From the NCBI GenBank assembly GCA_009760855.2, contig WPIO01000069.1, positions 1,539,501 through 1,603,500 of the forward strand: a DNA stretch of 64,000 bases, read 5' to 3'. Under the pieces are notes generated by a model that ran no database searches, had not been told where the DNA came from, and worked only from the letters and a program-made list of their open reading frames with translations. The position numbers and the translations under genes are program-made. Positions 56,900 to 64,000 of this stretch are shown one piece after another. Position 1 is the first letter of the stretch, and every line of letters begins with the position of its first letter. This stretch comes from Cristatella mucedo (Eukaryota > Bryozoa > Phylactolaemata > Cristatellidae).

Positions 56900-58940
56900 A
56901 AAAGTACAATGTATTGCACTAGTAATCTCATACCCTAATGTGCCATGCATTTTTGCGGCTTCTCTGGACAATCTTAGCTTGCTTACAACTACAGTCTGGA
57001 GTCAATAGGTTGTATAGCACCAAACCATTGCTTTGCAGAGTTGGAACGCCAATGCTCCAACGAGCGGGGCTTCAGAACATTCACACTCTTTAGTGTTAAT
57101 CCGGACACTATGTCATCTGGTCAGTGATAGCTTGCAAGCTCAATCAAAAAACTCACATAGATTGACTTGAATTCATGATTGCTCGACTGATTTACCGGGC
57201 GTTAACTTACTTAATATCAGTAAGATGAAATACAATTCTGACGATCATCCAATTAGGTGACTTTCGGACTTTTTAAATGTCAAGAGGTGCATAGGTGAAA
57301 CATTTAAGTATAACAGAAAGAGATAATTTGATAGTGGGACTATTTTGTAGCTTAACTCTTGTTTAGAATGCACCATGTTAACACTGAAGCTGATAAGAGT
57401 TTACTAGCTTTAATTAGAGAGACAAGTTAGGTTGAGTTTAATTATTTCAATGAGATTTCGGCAAGCTTATTAACAATTACTAATGCATACAAGGCTAGGT
57501 TTTCATATACCTCATCTCAATATAAATGTCTATTTGGAAATCAAGCTACCAAGCTAGCAAACTGTGCATTCTCACATTTTCAAGCTTTTCTGAGCAAATT
57601 ATTTCCGCATCAACTAAGGTGCAGATCATGTTACTTACTGCAGTAGATTCGAGTTCGATTGCTGCAATGTAATGTGAGCGTCTTGGCAGGCTTGAACAGT
57701 GTAAGTGACCCAGAAAACGGTATTCAAGTCATTCGGAAAAAGGTTATACCAATATGCAGCTGAAGTGTTCATAGTTACTGTAAAAGAAAAATGTGCAATA
57801 CGTCATGCAGACAGGCCTTCCTTTAAGGGTAGCATGCTCCAAATATGTGGGGAATGCAAAATCTGTCAATTAATGCAGAATGCTATGCACGAAAATGTGA
57901 AGAGGTTTCAGGAAGCCGAGTGCATGTGAACGAAATTCGACACTGAAGTTTCGTAGCATCTGATAATCTCGGTAATAGTAATAGTAAGCACTCTACATTG
58001 TGGTGAATGCAAATTAGCGTTACAAGAAATTTGGGGGAAATTGAATTCCGTGACTTACTGTCAAGGAAAGCATATGTAACGATTAGGCATTGACTTTATA
58101 AATTTTAAATACCTCAACTGCGATATCATTAGGTCCTGCTGACCTAACCTGCTTAACACTTCTGATCCTGAATTGAACTTTTGACTCAAATTGCTAGCAG
58201 CCAGAATTTAATATATTCGGACCCGTGTGGTAAATAACTGACTAAACATTGACTGTTGTAATACCATCCCTGGATTGTGAACCCTAGTATTTCCGCCCAC
58301 TACACAATAATGCTCAATCCAGAGTTGTCAGTTCTCTTACAGCTGACAAAGGTTACCTAAATTAGGGTATGCTTACATAGGCATTAGGCAGGAATATTTA
58401 TTTTGTGCATATTTGACGTCGCCTTTACAATACCACAGGCTCTCGTATTTCATTAATTTCACATGGTGTTCTATTTCGAATGCTACTATTTTATAAAACC
58501 ATAACTTATTTGATATTTTGCAATGGCTAAGCTACTAAATCTGCCTGAGCTTTAACGGCTCTCTGTGAAACGATTAATCATTTTCGAAGTACTCAGTCTT
58601 TCTTTCAGGTCACATTAAAAATAGGCACTAGCCTATCAATCGGACCTCCATTTTTCTTATGGGTTCTCTCGCACGACTGTTTTTTCAGTGTTGCGGTCGT
58701 CTCACTGTTACAAATGCTAATTTGAAATAATTGAATAAAATCTTAGATTCTATTTTACGAATCATGTAGAAGCTCGTTTCCTGCTACGGCTGCTAAATTT
58801 AATTTCGTAGCCTTCCTGAAGTAAATGTTCAAGAGGCATTTGTTGTGGTTTCATTGTGAGCCAGTGAACTGGGACGTTGTTGTCCCCGACTCATTTGGGT
58901 CCACACATGTGCATTATTCAGCTCAAAATAATAGTCAATT
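56900..58940. other. Non-coding stretch downstream of the PAN-domain exon
   Basis: No exon recognised. A weak tRNA-like box (GATTCGAGTTCGATTGC) near 57645 could be an old SINE. The plus-strand opening 57705-57929 has CGECKICQLM-like cysteines but no supporting context. No AATAAA was found on the minus strand shortly after the stop at 58942. Confidence 0.35.
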
Positions 58941-58941
58941 C

Positions 58942-59459
58942 TTAGCTGCTAAAAAAGCCTCTTTTATATAGAGGAGAGAGAGCTGTTTTTGTTGTCAGCA
59001 CAACTTGTGGCTGGCGAAAAAGGATCGCCGGCTGCTGGATTGGAACACTTAACTTCTCTAGCAGTGGGTCATTATTCCAACCGCAGCGATCGATGCATGG
59101 AAACTGAAATCCGAGCAGACCCTTGCTAATGTAGAATGGTTTCACTGACCAGGCATCTGTAATCAATAAATTTGTACAAGCAATACTCTCACCTGTAGTA
59201 AATGTGTAGTAGGTCAGGAAATTTGTATCGGTAGAGAGAGCTATGCCACTTGCTGTTGAATTGGGAAGAACACAGCTGTACGTTGCCAAGTTGAATGAAA
59301 ATATACTACAGCCGCCCAGAAATGTGGCTTCACAGAGAAGCTGGCAGTGGCTAGCGTTGACGACAGCATTGAACGAGTATATAGTTGGTAGCTGCTGACC
59401 GGAAGCTGACTGGGCTGCTCCAAGAGCAGCATTGTATTTGGGGCTCACTGACGATCCAA
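58942..59459 (-). CDS. PAN/apple-domain exon, possibly reading on to a stop
   Basis: On the minus strand the acceptor reads CTGACCTTACAG|TTGG (59459). The first 267 bp (59193-59459) encode a PAN/apple-like module with HCQLLCEATFLGGCSIFSFN and TYSCVL (C-x3-C-x7-C...F...C). These modules bind proteins or carbohydrates in secreted and cell-surface proteins. A good donor, CTACAG|GTGAGAGT, at 59193 would make the exon phase 1-1, 89 codons, like the Ig exons. Alternatively the frame reads straight on through 36 bp and a further 71 codons (AWSVKPFYISKGLLGF..., CIDRCGW) to TAA at 58942-58944. An acceptor-like TTGATTACAG at 59157 means the 36 bp could even be a very short intron; either choice keeps frame. 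The tail is unrecognised. It may be its own gene or a 5' exon of the Ig gene 34 kb away. Confidence 0.55.
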
Positions 59460-59571
59460 CTGTAAGGTCAGAAAGAGCAACTCCAGCAGTGAAGTGTCAA
59501 TCCTATTACATGATGCTGCAGCCGAAGTTGGACCACTTTTACATAAGAATGTAGTCATGTTAATAACTTAC

Positions 59572-59634
59572 TTTTGGTAAACATGAGATATGGCTGTGTG
59601 ATGAATATTGCAGCCACCACAACCAACCTGCTGC
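59572..59634 (-). CDS. Candidate small hydrophobic exon before the PAN exon
   Basis: A very good donor, ACCAAAA|GTAAGTT, is in phase 1 and so compatible with the PAN exon 112 bp downstream. With the acceptor ATACTACAG the exon is 63 bp and encodes RLVVVAAIFITQPYLMF, a hydrophobic run that could be a signal peptide or signal anchor. No ATG begins it, so it would need a further upstream exon. The donor is convincing; the rest is inference. Confidence 0.3.
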
Positions 59635-60122
59635 CTGTAGTATTATGCCGGAGGGTTCTTGTGTGATATGACCCAACTATTTAAATGATCTTCGGTAATG
59701 TAATTAAATAATATATCTTGAATCTTAGGAGCTGCTGAGAAAGTATACATAAGTTAACAGTATAATTTGACTGTTCATGAATAATTACCATTTCTCTTCT
59801 GTGAAGCTTATACCAATTGCAACTCTGGAAACGTGTCATGCTGGCAACAGCCAGGTCTCCTAATTTCTTGACTATCTGGAGAATCTAGCTTTCGTCCAAC
59901 ACGCTATTTATAGTGCCCAACGTCAGTTTCGATGTTCGACATCTCTTAATCACTAAGATTGTCTTTTTTACTCACCTTTTTGTACGCCCATTAACCCTCT
60001 CGGACATTGCTTGGACTCGTTTACTGTTCCTGCTTTCTTTAACGTACAGGGTGTTGTCAAACTTGCCATGCGAAGTAACTTTAAAAGCATTGACATTAAA
60101 AGACTTCTAATGAATATAATAA

Positions 60123-60884
60123 TAATACACTTGATAAAGCCCCCTCAGACTAATCAATTTCTTTCTAGACGCTTACATTTGATGCATATGGAAACGCTAT
60201 TGAATGGTGACTAATATGCTCGATAAGCAACGTGAATAAAATGGTTAGTGGTGACATCCACAAGGTCAGCATGCAAGTGTGGTTAGTGGCAGGATGCAAT
60301 CGTGTCAGCATGCATAAGTACATAAATGAAAAATCACACGGACCCACTAAATGCTGTTACAAAAAGGTGCATTTATGATTTATTTTTAAATTCAGTCAAG
60401 TCAGTGGATGTCGTGACCGAAGTCGGGAGTGAGTTCCAGGCTTCGGGAGCATACGAAATAAAGGCCAGATCTCCTGAGGATTTGGTGTTTTACGAGGTAT
60501 TGGTAAACTGTTGGATTCTGCAAAGCAGGTGGTACGATTCTTGGCCTGGTGGGGGAGTATATCTGAGAGATAGGCTGGAGCGAAAGAATGAAGTGACCAA
60601 AAGTAAATAAGTAAAAAAAAGTAAGTAAGTAAGTAAGCGAATATACCTCGAAGTCGATCCATTGGTTGACCGATAGCCAGTCCAGGTCAGCGAAAAAACG
60701 TGGCGTGTGGCAGACGCAAAGCTCATGACTGACAAGCCTCGCTGCAGAGTTTCGCACCAGCTGTAATCGCCTGATTGCACGTGCTTGTAGGCCAGCAAGT
60801 GGCGAGTTACAGAAGTCGAGACAGGATGTCACAAACGCATGGACCAACTTAGATGTGGTATCCGTATCTAAACTACCCCGAATT
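60123..60884 (-). mobile_element. LINE-A 3' fragment inside LINE-B
   Basis: Reversed tail at the left, the C-terminal RT complement to CCGTATCTAAACTACCCCG at the right. TATAATAA occurs at both edges (60115-60122 and 60885-60892), a plausible 8-bp target duplication. An AAGT-type microsatellite (60602-60640) interrupts the coding part. Confidence 0.85.
60602..60640. repeat. AAGT microsatellite within LINE-A
   Basis: AAATAAGTAAAAAAAAGTAA followed by GTAAGTAAGTAAG lies inside the LINE-A fragment in place of normal coding sequence. Confidence 0.9.
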
Positions 60885-61147
60885 TATAATAACTTGTGTG
60901 ATTCAGGTCTTCTTGCTCTGCACCCAGACTCGACCGACAGCCTCTACACCATGTCTCTACTGATGTCGTGAGCGTGATCCTCACGAGTGCATTAGACAAG
61001 CCTGCTCCCGTACAGTCTGCTCGCATACAGAGTCGCAAAGACTCCTTTCAAATTTCGAACAAACTGCACAATATGTACCATGCCAATCTCAGTAATGAAT
61101 GTCGTTTTAAGATATGGCAGTCTTATGTAGATGTAGTCAATTTTAAA

Positions 61148-61634
61148 AATACTTTTAGTTCTCTTCTCTCTTTGGCTACAGCCTATCTCTCAGATCTACT
61201 CCCATACCAGGCCGAGCATCGACCACCAGCTTTTCGGTCTTCCAACAGTCTACCAATACCCCGTAGATGCCGCGAATCCTTCGAAGAACCTGCATTTAGT
61301 TTGTATGATCCCTGGAAATCACTCCCGACTTGCCTCACAACATCCCCTGATTTGAGTACATTACAAAATAACTTAGAAACACACCTATTTAGGACAGCAT
61401 TAAGTGGGGCCCAGTGATTCATCCATTATTTGTGTATGTGTGCTGAGGCTGTGCATGCTGCCAATAACCACAGTTGAATGCTGACCCTGTGCATGTCACT
61501 CTTAACCTTGTTATTCACGTTGTTTATCAAGCATGATGTTACCCACCATTCAATTGTGTTTCCCTTTGAGGCAAATTTGAAACGCCTAGAAAGTGATTAC
61601 TAATGTGTTATCGAGTGCACTATAATTATTACTA
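61148..61634 (+). mobile_element. LINE-A 3' fragment inside LINE-B, with target duplication
   Basis: Starts at the LTFRSLHS-equivalent and ends after the tail and a short AT stretch. TCAATTTTAAA (61137-61147) and TCAATGTTAAA (61635-61645) flank it, an 11-bp target duplication with one mismatch. The LINE-B and LINE-A frames happen to join in frame (60968-61417 stays open). Confidence 0.88.
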
Positions 61635-62394
61635 TCAATGTTAAAGACTTCTTTCAAGTTTACACCCTTAAGCCTAAAAAAGCCAGGGCTCGTTTTTTCG
61701 TTCCAAAACTAAATTTACGCCAGTCATACACAAAGCAGATTTATGTCTAAGCCAAAAAGTCTATAGCTACCTTTGCCAAACTAATTGTTCACAGCATTGC
61801 CTCCAAAAAGACCCTCGGAGTAAAGCAATTATGGAATCACAACCTGCTTGCTACCTTATTAGATTTTCTGAGGTTTCTGCATGCGATTTGGCTACCTTAT
61901 TAAGGTCTAGCCTAGACAGCTTGTCTCTTGAAGAACCTGTACCATTTTCTCTGTGGTCCTGACTGGAAGACCAATGCAGCCCTGCAATACCAGAGAATTG
62001 AAATACATCTTTTGAAAAGGGGTTGTACATAAGAGCTACAAATCGGCAGTCGATACACGCACACATAAAAAGCCTGGATTACATACAGAGGTTCTTGATA
62101 ACGTTTGCCCAGTTTCATTTCTTCTTTACTTTTCAAAGATTCTTACAAAAATTGCCTCTAGGCAGCTGGTGGCACACATCGAAAAGGATAACATGTTATA
62201 AAATTGTATTCGTGATGGTTCAAAAGGCAGCACTCAACTAAAACTGCTTACCTCCATGATAACAGTGGCATTCTATCTAGCAACGATGATGGGAATGTCA
62301 CTGCCCTAGCTCTGCTAAATCTATCACCTCGTAAATTGTCTCAGTGAAGTTGGCTGAATAATACCTGATATCCATTTTCTCCTCACGATACAGA

Positions 62395-64000
62395 GCACTC
62401 TCCTAAGCATACGTGTTCGTTTCAGAATTCTTCCGAAAACCGAAGTTCTTGCGAACATCGCATACAACAAAGATACAGCTAAGACCATTTTAAAGTTATT
62501 CTAAAGGTTATTCGACCTTAGTGCGTAAGAAATTGTATGCCTGTGGATATGTAAACGCTTATTGCTTTGGGCTGCTGGGTCTCCCATACTGGTGGCTGCA
62601 TTAGCTACACAGGCAGCTAGTATCCTGCAAGTTAGTTATGATAGTCAGCAGCTGTGATCGCTTCGTAATCATGGATCAAATGCATTCCTAGATATTAATG
62701 CTGTTGCTAAGATTCGTGAACTGTGCATTACCAAAAGAAAAGAACCCAGGATCCACCAGAACCAAGAGCTCAGAAGCCTCTCGTTGGGCAGGAACTGCAA
62801 GCTGAGTGCACGCTCGTTTGGTATTCCTAGCATTGTCTCGAACCGCTCGGCACACTACCCTACAAGAGTCACTGTGAACCTCTCTAACTTAGTGGTAATC
62901 AGGACTGTTTAAACTCCATCGGAACGACTTTGCTTTTGCCTTTGGAATCTTTTCTCATCGTGAGATAAGCCTCTGGTAACAAGCAACCTTATTTCAGAAA
63001 ATGATATTGACTTGCTCGTCCAAATTGAAGCTTGGCTAAAATCAATAAACTTTCCAATAGTATTAGATGTTAGCCCAACTGGCTTCTCATTCTTTCACAC
63101 CCCAAGATCAATCGAAATTGGAGGCGGAGTAGCTGTTGTCGAGAGCTCGAAATTCAACTTCAAGCCATTTGACGTACCCTCGAAGCAGTCTTTTGAATCT
63201 TTTGAATAACCTGTGAATAATGAAACCTCAAGACCCTTGACATCGATGCTGTCCGTGCGAGAATATCTACTTCGCCACTGCTGCTCAGTTCACCCTCCGA
63301 TCCGTCATCATTGGTAGATAGCTATAACACGACACTAGCTGACACGTTCGACGAGTTTGCACCCCTGACAAAGCACACTGTGCGGCCCCGCCCAGACGGC
63401 CAATGGTTTACCACAGACATTAAACTAGCCAGGTCTACTAGGCGAAAGCTTGAAAAACCATAAAAAGATCAGGACTAACTGTCCATCGACAGGCATATGA
63501 AGACTACTGTAAGTCATATCAATCGGTCCTATCAAAGGCCAAGTCTAGCTTCTATAGAAACATTGTTGAATAAGAGATGCACAATCAAAAAATGCTGATG
63601 TCGACAATAAACCATCTCCTCAACCGTTCCCAGATTAGCTCCTTACCTGATGGTCCTTTGATGATCTAGCCGATCGCTTCTCTTGATTCTTTGTGCAGAA
63701 GATAGACAAGATCAGGGAATCAATCCCTGCGATGACAACCTCCCCACTAGAATGCTGTTCCTCGGTTCCTGTCTGCACCTCAATGTCTACATTTAAGCAG
63801 GTCACTAATGATCTAGTCCTGAAGTTTGCATCGCAATCAAAAAAGACAACAAGTCCTCTGGACCCTATTCCCACTGTCCTGCTCCTACCTTGCATTGATC
63901 TGCTGCTGCCATGCATAACTAACATCATTAATATGTCATTAGCCTCAGGTCATGTCCCAGCACCTTTCAAAAAAACTGTAGTCTGGCCTCTTCACAAGAA
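62395..64000 (+). mobile_element. LINE-A 5' end with internal deletion, runs off the window
   Basis: The second element with an intact 5' end: the same start as 47795 and an N-terminal segment in frame with NLSNLVVIR. The endonuclease begins (IEAWLKSINF, HTPRSIEIGGGVAV) but at about 63206 the sequence jumps to the linker (ATAACCTGTGAAT), losing about 380 bp that hold the YRPP, GDFN, THIKGH and SDH motifs. The linker and the start of RT follow to the right edge with several indels. Inactive. Confidence 0.9.

Larger units (their letters stand above)
59875..62340 (+). mobile_element. LINE-B copy with two LINE-A insertions
   Basis: Endonuclease end (GTCCAACACGC..., then the equivalent of LDHSSVSFTVPA near 60000-60060), a middle part (60893-61147), then 61635-62340 with the GTTTACACCCTTAAGCC block and the start of RT. 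The interruptions are reversed LINE-A (60123-60884) and plus-strand LINE-A (61148-61634). LINE-B reading resumes exactly after each. The 3' end is absent. Confidence 0.8.

Noticed and set aside
57600-57690. Possible SINE with GATTCGAGTTCGATTGC
   Set aside because: A B-box-like motif only; the A box is poor and the tail does not match SINE-1 well enough.

Overview
The window reads as animal (invertebrate-like metazoan) nuclear DNA: AT-rich, intron-rich and dense with decayed retrotransposons. The lineage cannot be fixed from the sequence. Evidence for an animal is a row of immunoglobulin-like exons with symmetric phase 1-1 splice junctions, a PAN/apple-domain exon, and abundant L2/CR1-type LINEs. 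No bacterial-style operons, rRNA, intact tRNA genes or CRISPR arrays were seen. I use local names: LINE-A and LINE-B (two L2/CR1-like non-LTR families), SINE-1 (tRNA-derived) and LTR-1 (an LTR retrotransposon).

Host genes. From about 25.4 kb down to 0.7 kb the minus strand carries five Ig-like exons (24965-25375, 15522-15932, 12876-13262, 12382-12699, 680-949). Each has a usable AG acceptor and GT donor, a length divisible by three and phase 1 at both ends, so any subset can be joined in frame. They look like one large cell-surface Ig-superfamily gene that runs off the left edge. The two most N-terminal domains are homologous, both 411 bp, and lack the usual B-strand cysteine. At 58.9-59.6 kb a PAN/apple-like exon with the same phase lies on the same strand; it may be a separate gene or a distant 5' part of the same one.

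Mobile DNA. At least 20 LINE-A pieces are present. One copy (47795-51391) is essentially full length, with a 955-residue endonuclease/reverse-transcriptase frame and one frameshift in a C7 run that separates a 97-residue N-terminal piece. A second copy (37776-39962) keeps an open RT frame that differs from the first at about 16 of some 650 residues with no indel, which points to recent activity. LINE-A ends in a conserved GTAAAGCGC...GGGCGCT hairpin-like tail plus (ATT)n. LINE-B is older and broken, and ends near GGAGATACATTACATT. SINE-1 copies (36943, 40238, 46025 minus, 25485) have Pol III A/B-box-like motifs and a tail resembling that of LINE-A, suggesting a LINE/SINE partnership. LTR-1 occurs as a decayed element inside a LINE-A copy (17038-19545) and as a solo LTR (30897-31189).

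Nesting is extensive: 16.0-20.9 kb (LINE-A interrupted by LTR-1, itself carrying LINE-B tails, plus a reversed LINE-A tail), 31.5-40.2 kb (two LINE-B copies tail to tail, both interrupted) and 59.9-62.3 kb (LINE-B with two LINE-A insertions). Other notable items are a 1.25-kb segment at 4.2-5.45 kb with inverted ends enclosing degenerate CCCTAAA repeats, a perfect 58-bp palindrome at 36697, a 143-bp (TA)n run joined to about 480 bp of a TGTCTC repeat at 46.5-47.2 kb, and a perfect 45-bp direct repeat at 55776 and 56570.
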